Positions 1-6,211 of a stretch of 8,146 nt of DNA are shown piece after piece. Each line of letters starts with the position of its first letter. Position 1 is the stretch's first letter. Below the pieces are notes generated by a model, which worked only from the letters and a program-made list of their open reading frames with translations, ran no database searches and had not been told where the DNA came from. A program made the translations under genes and the position numbers. The DNA comes from JAXJQF01 sp036311285 (GTDB taxonomy: Bacteria > Pseudomonadota > Gammaproteobacteria > Enterobacterales > Succinivibrionaceae): NCBI GenBank assembly GCA_036311285.1, contig JAXJQF010000092.1, positions 1 to 8,146 of the forward strand. The letters are read 5' to 3'.

Positions 1-55
1 TGTATTAAGCCTGCCGCCAGCGTTCAATCTGAGCCATGATCAAACTCTTCACTTA
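1..55 (-). rRNA. rrs: 16S ribosomal RNA gene, 5' end only (partial)
   Basis: Read on the minus strand, positions 50 to 1 give the conserved start of bacterial 16S rRNA, including GAAGAGTTTGATCATGGCTC (the universal 27F primer region) and then GCTGGCGGCAGGC. By alignment to the E. coli 5' end, the mature RNA should begin about five bases before GAAGAG, near 55; that end is good to a few bases. The gene runs off the left edge of the window, so only about 55 of roughly 1,540 bases are present. It is transcribed away from tusA. Confidence 0.97.
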
Positions 56-173
56 AAAGTAAAGTTTGTGACTCAATATGAATTTTGGTTCTGTCTATTT
101 ATATAAACACTTCATACTTCATCTTAAGTCTTAATTAAAAATATATATATTTAATCAACTTAACGTAGTATTC

Positions 174-214
174 AGTGCCCACACAGATTGTCTAGATTTT
201 GTTTTTAAAGAACT
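174..214 (-). promoter_or_regulatory. rRNA leader with boxA-like antitermination element and conserved leader motif
   Basis: On the minus strand, 214-203 reads AGTTCTTTAAAA, which matches 9 of 12 positions of the E. coli rrn boxA (TGCTCTTTAACA). Just downstream, 193-174 contains GACAATCTGTGTGGGCAC, which is, from memory, identical to the E. coli rrn leader at the same place and includes the boxC-like TGTGTGG. A short CTTG/CAAG stem-loop (224-235) before boxA sits where boxB lies in E. coli. The known role of these elements is NusB/NusE-dependent antitermination and pre-16S folding and processing. Assignment here is by position and similarity. Confidence 0.8.
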
Positions 215-243
215 CTTACTTAGCTTGTAAGCAAGTGATGTGC

Positions 244-301
244 ATTTTAATCGTTTTTTGAATTTCGTCAACACTTTTTTATATTTTTTTTAATTTTTTT
301 T
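244..301 (-). promoter_or_regulatory. rRNA operon promoter with A-tract UP element
   Basis: On the minus strand, a -35 TTGACG (271-266) is separated by exactly 16 bp from a -10 TAAAAT (249-244). The 16-bp spacing is typical of rrn P1-type promoters. Immediately upstream, 301-274 is nearly pure A/T in runs of A, the composition expected of a UP element bound by the alpha subunit C-terminal domains. The start point is predicted near 236-238, giving a leader of about 180 nt before mature 16S. The discriminator (GCACATC) is only moderately GC-rich. No second rrn promoter was recognised between this one and boxA. Confidence 0.75.
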
Positions 302-341
302 TGTTAACATTACTTCGTTTTATGATTTTTAGGTACTTTTT

Positions 342-560
342 ATGACTAGAAAAATAAATTTGATCGGTTTACGTTGTCCCGAACCTCTTATGATCGTTAG
401 AAAAGAAATGCGCTCCTTAAATAGTGGTGACGTTTTAGAAGTTAAAGCTGATGACCAATCTACTAAAAGAGATTTTAAACAACTTTGCGAACATATGAAC
501 TATAGTCTTGAATCTGTAAAAGATGAAGAAACTTATATATTATTTTCTATTAAAAAATAA
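342..560 (+). CDS. tusA: Sulfurtransferase TusA (tRNA 2-thiouridine synthesis sulfur carrier)
   Basis: This 72-residue cytoplasmic protein belongs to the TusA/SirA family. In E. coli, TusA takes persulfide sulfur from IscS and passes it via TusBCD and TusE to MnmA for 2-thiouridine at tRNA wobble positions. The family hallmark CPxP is present as GLRCPEP, with the sulfur-carrying cysteine at residue 12. The helix motif ADDxxTxRD (residues 36-44, here ADDQSTKRD) is also kept. The protein is shorter than the E. coli one (81 aa) only at the N-terminus. The ATG follows an AGG (331-333) at 8 bp, and no in-frame start lies nearby upstream. The gene is divergent from the rRNA operon, and its own promoter must share about 100 bp with the rrn promoter region; I could not place it. 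No hairpin terminator is visible after the stop. Confidence 0.95.
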   Translation: MTRKINLIGLRCPEPLMIVRKEMRSLNSGDVLEVKADDQSTKRDFKQLCEHMNYSLESVKDEETYILFSIKK

Positions 561-859
561 TTTCACGACTTTACTTAAACAGAAATTTCTTTTCGATATT
601 TCATATTCTGCCCTTTGTAACACTTGTTCTGAAAAATCAACTATCTTAAACTTTTAATATTCATATTTATGTTTGCATCACGTCAAACGTAAGTTATTTT
701 GAGACCATAAATTTCTTATTTAGCATGTTTTTTTGTATATATATGTATAAATATCACTTTTTTATGCAAGATTATTCGATTTTGTGTAAAATATCGTAAT
801 TTTTAAATATAAGTAAAATCATTGATTTTTTAATTAGAAGATATAAGTCGAGGAACTAG
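561..859. other. Intergenic region between tusA and glyQ, no gene recognised
   Basis: This 299-bp AT-rich stretch holds no open frame of useful length on either strand and no hairpin-plus-T-run terminator. It must contain the glyQS promoter. TATAAA-like boxes near 745-752 and AAATAT near 805-810 are candidates, but none has a convincing -35. A 7-1-7 perfect palindrome (AAAATCA, T, TGATTTT at 815-829) lies about 30 bp before the glyQ start. The Shine-Dalgarno of glyQ, GAGGA, is at 850-854. I see no T-box or glycine riboswitch features. Confidence 0.5.
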
Positions 860-1780
860 ATGTCTAACAAATATGATATCAAGACTTTTCAAGGATTAAT
901 TCTAACCCTTCAAGATTATTGGTCACGTCAAGGTTGCTTAATCGTTCAACCTTTTGATATGGAAGTTGGTGCAGGTACATCTCACCCACAAACATTTTTA
1001 AAGTCTATTGGTCCAGAACCTCATTTCTGTGCATATGTACAACCATCAAGAAGACCAACTGACGGAAGATATGGCGAAAACCCAAATAGACTTCAACACT
1101 ACTACCAATTCCAAGTAGTTATGAAACCTTCTCCATTAAATATCCAAGAACTATACTTAGGTTCTTTAAAGGAACTAGGTTTTGATCCAAAGACTCACGA
1201 TATTAGATTTGTTGAAGACAACTGGGAAAACCCTACATTAGGTGCCTGGGGCCTTGGTTGGGAAGTTTGGTTAAACGGCATGGAAGTTACTCAATTCACT
1301 TACTTCCAACAAGTTGGCGGTCTTGAATGTTCTCCTGTAACTGGTGAAGTTACTTATGGTCTTGAAAGATTAGCTATGTATATCCAAGGTGTTAATAACA
1401 TCTATGATTTAGTCTGGGCTCACACTCCTGCCGGTACGATTACTTATGGTGATATCTTCCATCAAAACGAAGTTGAACAATCTACTTACAACTTCGAACA
1501 TGCTGATACAAATTTATTATTCCATTTATTCGATGAATGCGAAAAAGAATGTCAACACCTTGTTAGCTTAGAAACTCCTCTACCATTACCAGCATACGAA
1601 AGAATTTTAAGAGCCGCTCATGCATTCAACTTACTTGATGCAAGACACGCTATCTCTGTTACAGAAAGACAGCACTATATTCTTCGTATCAGAACATTAT
1701 CAAAGAGTGTTGCAGAAGCTTACTACGAAGCAAGAAAGAAATTAGGATTCCCTATTTGTAATAAGAATAATAAGGGTTAA
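860..1780 (+). CDS. glyQ: Glycyl-tRNA synthetase alpha subunit
   Basis: GlyQ is the catalytic subunit of the bacterial alpha2beta2 glycyl-tRNA synthetase, which activates glycine with ATP and charges tRNA-Gly in the cytosol. The 306 residues match the usual length (E. coli 303), and similarity runs end to end. The class II core is clear: the N-terminal FQGLILTLQDYW, the strongly conserved PSRRPTDGRYGENPNRLQ block (motif 2 region, about residues 62-79), NWENPTLGAWGLGWEVWLNG, and TYGLERLAMYIQG (motif 3 region). The C-terminus ends FPICNKNNKG, comparable to FPMCNKDK in E. coli. The ATG sits 5 bp after GAGGA (850-854), which fixes the start. glyS follows after 5 bp, so the two are one transcription unit. 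Arg codons are almost all AGA (12 AGA, 2 CGT by hand count). Confidence 0.98.
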   Translation: MSNKYDIKTFQGLILTLQDYWSRQGCLIVQPFDMEVGAGTSHPQTFLKSIGPEPHFCAYVQPSRRPTDGRYGENPNRLQHYYQFQVVMKPSPLNIQELYLGSLKELGFDPKTHDIRFVEDNWENPTLGAWGLGWEVWLNGMEVTQFTYFQQVGGLECSPVTGEVTYGLERLAMYIQGVNNIYDLVWAHTPAGTITYGDIFHQNEVEQSTYNFEHADTNLLFHLFDECEKECQHLVSLETPLPLPAYERILRAAHAFNLLDARHAISVTERQHYILRIRTLSKSVAEAYYEARKKLGFPICNKNNKG

Positions 1781-1785
1781 TTAAA

Positions 1786-3852
1786 ATGATAAAAGAAGAT
1801 TTATTATTAGAACTAGGAACAGAAGAGCTACCTCCAAAGGCTTTAAGAAAATTAGCTCAAGCTTTATGTGATAATTTCAAGAGTTCATTAGACAGTTCTG
1901 CAATTGAATACGAAAACATTAAATGGTATGCAACACCAAGAAGACTAGCATTAAAAGTTACTAATATTTCTGACACTCAACCAGACAAGACTATAGTAAA
2001 AAAAGGTCCTTCTGTTAGTGTTGCTTTTGATGCCGACAATAATCCAACAAAAGTTGGTTTAGCATGGGCAAATTCTAACGGTATTACTTTAGACCAAGCC
2101 GAAAGAGAACAAACTCCTAAAGGCGAATGGTTAATTTACAAGTGTGTAGAAAAAGGTGGCAAGACCGCTGATTTAATCCCAACTTTCTTTGCCAAGGCTT
2201 TAGCAAACTTGCCTATCCCAAAGATGATGCGTTGGAGTGATAAGAAAGATTTATTTGTAAGACCTGTTCATACATTAACGATGTTAATGGGGGATAAAAT
2301 TATCCCTGGATCAATCCTAGGCCTTGAATCATCAAACATATTACAAGGTCATAGATTCATGGGTGAACAATTTATTACAATTAACAATGTAAATGAATAC
2401 CCTGAAATCTTAGAAACTAAAGGTATGGTTATCGCAGACTACGATAGAAGAAAAGCAATGATTATTGATTCTATCGAGGCCGAATCAAAGAAATTAAATG
2501 GTCAAGCTGATATGGATGATGACTTAATCGAAGAAGTTACATCATTAGTAGAATACCCTGTTTTATTAACAGCAAAGTTTGAAGAGAAATTCCTTGCTGT
2601 TCCATCTGAAGCGTTAGTACACACAATGAAGGGAGACCAAAAATATTTCCCTGTATATAGAGATGGTAAGTTACTTCCTAACTTTATCTTTATTAGTAAC
2701 ATCATTTCAGAACACCCTGAACATGTTATTGCTGGTAATGAAAGAGTTGTTAGACCTAGATTATCTGATGCAGAATTCTTCTTTAATACAGACAAGAAGA
2801 AAACATTGTTCTCAAGATTTGAGAGTTTAAAAAACATCATATTCCAAAAGCAATTAGGTACACTTGCTGAAAAATCTGAAATCGTTGCAAAAGTTGCTGA
2901 AGCAATTGCCAAAAATATCAATACTAACTCAGATTATGCGTATAGAGCAGGCATATTATCTAAGTGTGACCTTATTACTAACATGGTTTCTGAGTTTACA
3001 GATACTCAAGGCATTATGGGGATGCACTATGCTCGTATCGACGGAGAACCTGAAGAAATTGCTTTAGCAATGAATGAACAATACATGCCAAGATTTGCAG
3101 GAGATAATCTTCCAACATCTTTAGTTTCATGTGCTGTAAGTATTGCTGAAAAGATTGTAACTCTTGTTGGTATCTTTGGTATTAACCTATTACCAAAGGG
3201 AGACAAAGACCCATATGCTTTAAGAAGAGCTTCAATTGGTTTAATTAGAATATTAATCGAAAAAGAAATCGATTTAGATATCAAGCCAATCATCTCTTTA
3301 GCTAAAGACTTGTTTGGTGATAAATTAACAAATAAGACTGTAGAAGAAGATGTTATTACTTACATTCAAGGCAGATTCAAGGCATACTACCAAGAATCAA
3401 ATATTGAAAATGATTCAGTACAAGCAGTATTAGCAAATAGCATTACTAATATCCTTGACTTCGACCAAAGAGTAAAAGCAGTTCTTGAATTCAAAACTTT
3501 TGAAGAAGCTGAAACATTAAGCGCTGCTAACAAGCGTGTATCTAATATCGTTGCTAAGAAAACAACTCCATTTACAACTGTAAACAAGGACTTATTAGAA
3601 CACGAATCAGAAGTAGTATTATTCGATACTATTTCTACAGTTTACGAATCTGTTAATCCTTTATTCTCTAACAGAGAATATAAAGAAGCTTTTAAACAAA
3701 TGACAGTTTTAGCAAAACCATTAACAGATTTCTTTGAAAACGTACTTGTTAACTGTGAGAATGAAGCTGTTAAAGAAAATAGATATGCTTTATTAAAGCA
3801 AATTCAAGACTTGTTCTTACACATTGCTGACATATCTGTTTTACAAAAATAA
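1786..3852 (+). CDS. glyS: Glycyl-tRNA synthetase beta subunit
   Basis: GlyS is the tRNA-recognising subunit that pairs with GlyQ in alpha2beta2 glycyl-tRNA synthetase. At 688 residues it is essentially the E. coli length (689) and collinear with it. Landmarks are the N-terminal LLLELGTEELPPKALRKLA, YATPRRLALKV (about 48-58), PIPKMMRWSDKK, GHRFMGE, FEEKFLAVPSEALVHTMKGD (about 265-284), RPRLSDAEFFFNTDKKK, LSKCDLITNMVSEFTDTQG and GDKDPYALRRAS. The family C-terminal anticodon-binding (DALR-like) region follows and ends ADISVLQK. The start ATG lies 9 bp after AAGGG (1772-1776), which overlaps the end of glyQ, so translation is probably coupled. Arg codons are 21 AGA to 3 CGT by hand count. A strong hairpin terminator follows at 3898-3931. 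Confidence 0.98.
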   Translation: MIKEDLLLELGTEELPPKALRKLAQALCDNFKSSLDSSAIEYENIKWYATPRRLALKVTNISDTQPDKTIVKKGPSVSVAFDADNNPTKVGLAWANSNGITLDQAEREQTPKGEWLIYKCVEKGGKTADLIPTFFAKALANLPIPKMMRWSDKKDLFVRPVHTLTMLMGDKIIPGSILGLESSNILQGHRFMGEQFITINNVNEYPEILETKGMVIADYDRRKAMIIDSIEAESKKLNGQADMDDDLIEEVTSLVEYPVLLTAKFEEKFLAVPSEALVHTMKGDQKYFPVYRDGKLLPNFIFISNIISEHPEHVIAGNERVVRPRLSDAEFFFNTDKKKTLFSRFESLKNIIFQKQLGTLAEKSEIVAKVAEAIAKNINTNSDYAYRAGILSKCDLITNMVSEFTDTQGIMGMHYARIDGEPEEIALAMNEQYMPRFAGDNLPTSLVSCAVSIAEKIVTLVGIFGINLLPKGDKDPYALRRASIGLIRILIEKEIDLDIKPIISLAKDLFGDKLTNKTVEEDVITYIQGRFKAYYQESNIENDSVQAVLANSITNILDFDQRVKAVLEFKTFEEAETLSAANKRVSNIVAKKTTPFTTVNKDLLEHESEVVLFDTISTVYESVNPLFSNREYKEAFKQMTVLAKPLTDFFENVLVNCENEAVKENRYALLKQIQDLFLHIADISVLQK

Positions 3853-3897
3853 AATTACTAAAATTTTTAAATTCTTTTAGAAAATTTAGTCAAATTT

Positions 3898-3931
3898 AAA
3901 AAGGAAATTATGTTCAATAATTTCCTTTTTT
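3898..3931 (+). terminator. Rho-independent terminator of glyQS
   Basis: AAAAAGGAAATTAT (3898-3911) pairs perfectly with ATAATTTCCTTTTT (3917-3930) around the 5-nt loop GTTCA, giving a 14-bp stem that runs straight into a T-tract. The stem is AT-rich, as expected in this genome, with two adjacent G-C pairs. The left arm's A-run means it could also work on the minus strand. A weaker stem, ACTAAAATTTT with AAAATTTAGT (3857-3890, one bulged base), lies just upstream and may extend the structure. Confidence 0.85.
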
Positions 3932-3991
3932 CTTGCCTATCACAAATTTAAATTATACTTTTAATTAATCCTACAAAATTTAAGCAAAAAT

Positions 3992-4017
3992 TTGAGATAA
4001 TAATAAAATCATATAAT
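3992..4017 (+). promoter_or_regulatory. Candidate promoter of the REC-CheC/PAS-GGDEF operon
   Basis: A perfect -10 TATAAT (4012-4017) lies 62 bp before the start codon, with TTGAGA (3992-3997) as a possible -35. The 14-bp spacer is shorter than usual, so the -35 may be weak or the promoter activator-dependent. The predicted start is near 4024. In such AT-rich DNA a chance TATAAT is possible. Confidence 0.4.
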
Positions 4018-4020
4018 CTA

Positions 4021-4041
4021 ATAATATTCTATTAATATTAT
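4021..4041. repeat. Perfect AT-only inverted repeat in the REC-CheC leader
   Basis: ATAATATT (4021-4028) and AATATTAT (4034-4041) form an 8-bp perfect inverted repeat around CTATT, at the predicted transcription start. It could be an operator dyad or a weak leader hairpin, but being pure A/T it could arise by chance. Confidence 0.3.
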
Positions 4042-4078
4042 AAAAAGAAAAATTGAATTTTAAGGACTAATCTAGTTT

Positions 4079-5080
4079 ATGGGTCTAAAAGTTATCGTCT
4101 GCGATGATTCTAAGTTTGCACGTAATCAATTAATACGTGTTATACCTAAATCAGTGATCAGTGAACTACATCAAGCAAGTAATGGCGAAGAAGCAATGCA
4201 ACTCCTTCACGAAGGCAAAGGGGAATTGTTGTTTCTTGATTTGACTATGCCTGTTATGGATGGTTTCCAAGTATTAGAAGCTATCAAACAACAAAACATT
4301 GATGTTATGAAAATTGTTGTTAGTGGAGACATTCAGCAACAAGTAGCAGATATTGTCAATAAATATAATGTGTTAGCATTCATTAAAAAACCAATGAATC
4401 CAGAAGAGTTACAACAGATATTAAGTAGCTATGGATTATGTGATGAAAACGACCATGACACATATACAATAGAACAACCAGAAAAGACTTTAACTCAAAA
4501 AGAAGTTATCGATAACAAGTTTGACGAATTAAAAGAAAAATTCAACATTGCAACAGGTCAAGCTGCAAGTAAAATTGCTGATATCTTAAACCTTTTTATC
4601 ACTATGCCTATACCTAAAATCACCATAAATAAAGGTGGTGACATTGCTAACGAACTAAAATCGTTTTTAGAAATCGAAGAAAACCTAGTTATAAGTCAAG
4701 GTTTTAGAGGTCAAGGCATATTAGGTGAAACCTTAGCATTTTTCTCTCAAGAAGATATTAATAACTATGCACACTTAATGTGTGATGACGGTTGCACATA
4801 TAAAGATAAAATTTCACAAATATTAGAACTGTCGGCTCTTATGTCAGGCACTCTAATAAGAGTATTCGGAGAACAGATTAATACCTCAATTAATCTCACT
4901 CACCCTTCTAAGGTTACTAGAATTACTAATAACCTAACCAATGAGAATCTTGTTAATTCTGATATTTTATGCATTGATTTGATATATGAAATCAAAGACT
5001 TAAATGTACAAATTTTATATAAAATTATGTTTACCGAGGAAACAGCGAAGAATCTTCAGGAGTTATTAACATTTATATGA
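4079..5080 (+). CDS. Response regulator: receiver domain fused to CheC/CheX-type phosphatase domain
   Basis: This is a 333-residue soluble two-domain protein. Residues 1-120 are a CheY-like receiver with acidic pair D9/D10, phospho-acceptor D54 (LFLDLTMPVMDG), S82 in the Thr/Ser switch position, and K104-P105. Residues about 140-333 look like a CheC/CheX/FliY-type CheY-P phosphatase. The family signature D/S-x3-E-x2-N-x22-P is met exactly once as D149, E153, N156, P179 (within DELKEKFNIATGQAASK). It is met a second time except for the Asn: S246, E250, A253, P276. The second active site is therefore probably dead. AAGGA (4062-4066) lies 12 bp before the ATG. The gene overlaps the downstream PAS-GGDEF gene by ATGA. 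No histidine kinase or chemotaxis gene is in view. The likely role is control of the partner cyclase or of another receiver; the true partner is not visible. I do not know an established gene name. Confidence 0.82.
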   Translation: MGLKVIVCDDSKFARNQLIRVIPKSVISELHQASNGEEAMQLLHEGKGELLFLDLTMPVMDGFQVLEAIKQQNIDVMKIVVSGDIQQQVADIVNKYNVLAFIKKPMNPEELQQILSSYGLCDENDHDTYTIEQPEKTLTQKEVIDNKFDELKEKFNIATGQAASKIADILNLFITMPIPKITINKGGDIANELKSFLEIEENLVISQGFRGQGILGETLAFFSQEDINNYAHLMCDDGCTYKDKISQILELSALMSGTLIRVFGEQINTSINLTHPSKVTRITNNLTNENLVNSDILCIDLIYEIKDLNVQILYKIMFTEETAKNLQELLTFI

Positions 5081-6111
5081 CAGATATAACTAGTAATGCT
5101 ATTGATGAGCTACATGATTTACACAGTTTTCTTGCAATTATCCAGCACTTGAATGTTGGCGTTATCGTTGTTGACAGAAAATTCACAGTACGAATTTGGA
5201 ATAGTTTCATGGAAACCAACAGTGGCATTAATGGTTCACACATTAATGGACACTGTTTATATAAGTTCTTCCCTGAAGTAGAACACTCTTGGCTTAAAGA
5301 TAAAATCATTGAAGTATTTACATTAGAAACGCCAATATTCAGTTCATGGGAACAACACCAAGAGGTTATTAAGTTTAAAAACAATAGACCTTTCACTGGT
5401 AGTTCAATGCATATGTATATCAATTATACAATTACACCAATGCGTTCAATAACAGGGAAAACAGATGAAGTTATTATCATGCTTTATGATGTTACTGATG
5501 AAGCATGTTCTAAGAAAGGTTTACAGGAAGCAAATAATAAGCTTCATCAAATGTCTATCACTGATGGCCTAACAGGTATATTTAACAGAGCTTACTGGGA
5601 AGAAGCTTTAAGACATCAATTTAACTACCATGTTAGAACTAATAATAAAGTTACATTAATGATGTTCGATATCGACCACTTCAAGCACGTAAACGATACA
5701 TACGGACACCCTGCAGGTGACGCTGTATTAAAAGAAGTATGTCAAATCCTTAAGAAAACAATACGAGGCACTGACATTGCAGGTCGTTATGGTGGAGAAG
5801 AATTTGGTGTTATATTCTTAGACACTACAAGAGAACAAGCTTACTTTGTAGCTGAAAGACTAAGAAAAACTGTAGAAGCTCATACTGTTTATCATGGTGA
5901 TAAAGCAATTAAGTTTACTATTAGTATAGGTTTATGCTCTATATCTGATATTATTACCTCAGCTAAAGACTGGTTAGTAAGAACAGATAACTCCCTATAC
6001 TTCTCTAAAGAACATGGTCGAAACAGAACAACTCAACATGGTATAAACGACACAGAAGAAACCATGAACGTTGAAATTCCGTTACCACCTAAAACTAACA
6101 AAAATAACTAA
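5077..6111 (+). CDS. PAS domain-containing diguanylate cyclase (GGDEF)
   Basis: This 344-residue protein has no signal peptide or membrane segment, so it is probably cytosolic. Residues about 16-142 form a PAS-like sensor (VGVIVVDRKFTVRIWNSFME onward, ending YDVTDE). A short coiled linker (about 145-160) leads to the GGDEF domain at 161-318. Its catalytic features are complete: DGLTGIFNR (163-171), FDIDHFKHVND with metal-binding D198, the active-site loop GGEEF (239-243), and the C-terminal GRNR. An inhibitory-site RxxD (R230-GTD-233) lies exactly five residues before GGEEF, so product feedback by c-di-GMP is expected. The reaction is 2 GTP to c-di-GMP. The ATG overlaps the stop of the REC-CheC gene (ATGA), and the nearest Shine-Dalgarno, CAGGAG (5057-5062), is 14 bp away, so translational coupling is likely. 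The PAS ligand cannot be told. Confidence 0.92.
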   Translation: MTDITSNAIDELHDLHSFLAIIQHLNVGVIVVDRKFTVRIWNSFMETNSGINGSHINGHCLYKFFPEVEHSWLKDKIIEVFTLETPIFSSWEQHQEVIKFKNNRPFTGSSMHMYINYTITPMRSITGKTDEVIIMLYDVTDEACSKKGLQEANNKLHQMSITDGLTGIFNRAYWEEALRHQFNYHVRTNNKVTLMMFDIDHFKHVNDTYGHPAGDAVLKEVCQILKKTIRGTDIAGRYGGEEFGVIFLDTTREQAYFVAERLRKTVEAHTVYHGDKAIKFTISIGLCSISDIITSAKDWLVRTDNSLYFSKEHGRNRTTQHGINDTEETMNVEIPLPPKTNKNN

Positions 6112-6167
6112 TTAACATGATTTAACATAATGTCATTTATTAGCTTTTTTTATAAGCTACAAAATAA

Positions 6168-6195
6168 AAAGAGTTAGATTCTCATCTAACTCTTT
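6168..6195. terminator. Bidirectional terminator between the GGDEF gene and ilvC
   Basis: AAAGAGTTAGAT (6168-6179) pairs perfectly with ATCTAACTCTTT (6184-6195) around the tetraloop TCTC. On the plus strand it is followed by CTTTTATATTTTT. On the minus strand it is followed by TTTTTATTTTGT. It can therefore stop both the signalling operon and ilvC, which converge here. A smaller TAGCTT/AAGCTA stem (6141-6159) precedes it on the plus strand. Confidence 0.88.
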
Positions 6196-6211
6196 CTTTT
6201 ATATTTTTAGA

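Noticed and set aside
141..152. AT dinucleotide run in the rRNA leader
   Set aside because: It is short and ordinary for DNA this AT-rich.
301..326. TTGTTA and TATGAT as a possible tusA promoter
   Set aside because: Spacing is only 14 bp, and the predicted start would fall at the ribosome site, leaving tusA without a usable leader.
580..611. Possible terminator after tusA around the CAGAA/TTCTG pair
   Set aside because: The stem is only 5 bp, with a large loop and no following T-run.
2502..2921. Minus-strand open frame of 139 codons opposite glyS, plus further minus-strand frames at 3027-3293 and 3387-3587
   Set aside because: They lie wholly inside glyS, encode no recognisable domains, and have low-complexity Ser/Phe-rich content typical of antisense shadows.
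2864..3067. Plus-strand 67-codon frame inside glyS
   Set aside because: It is out of frame within a conserved stretch of GlyS, with no ribosome site or recognisable product.
5073..5423. Minus-strand 116-codon frame opposite the PAS-GGDEF gene
   Set aside because: It is antisense to a well-supported PAS domain, and no promoter or similarity is visible.
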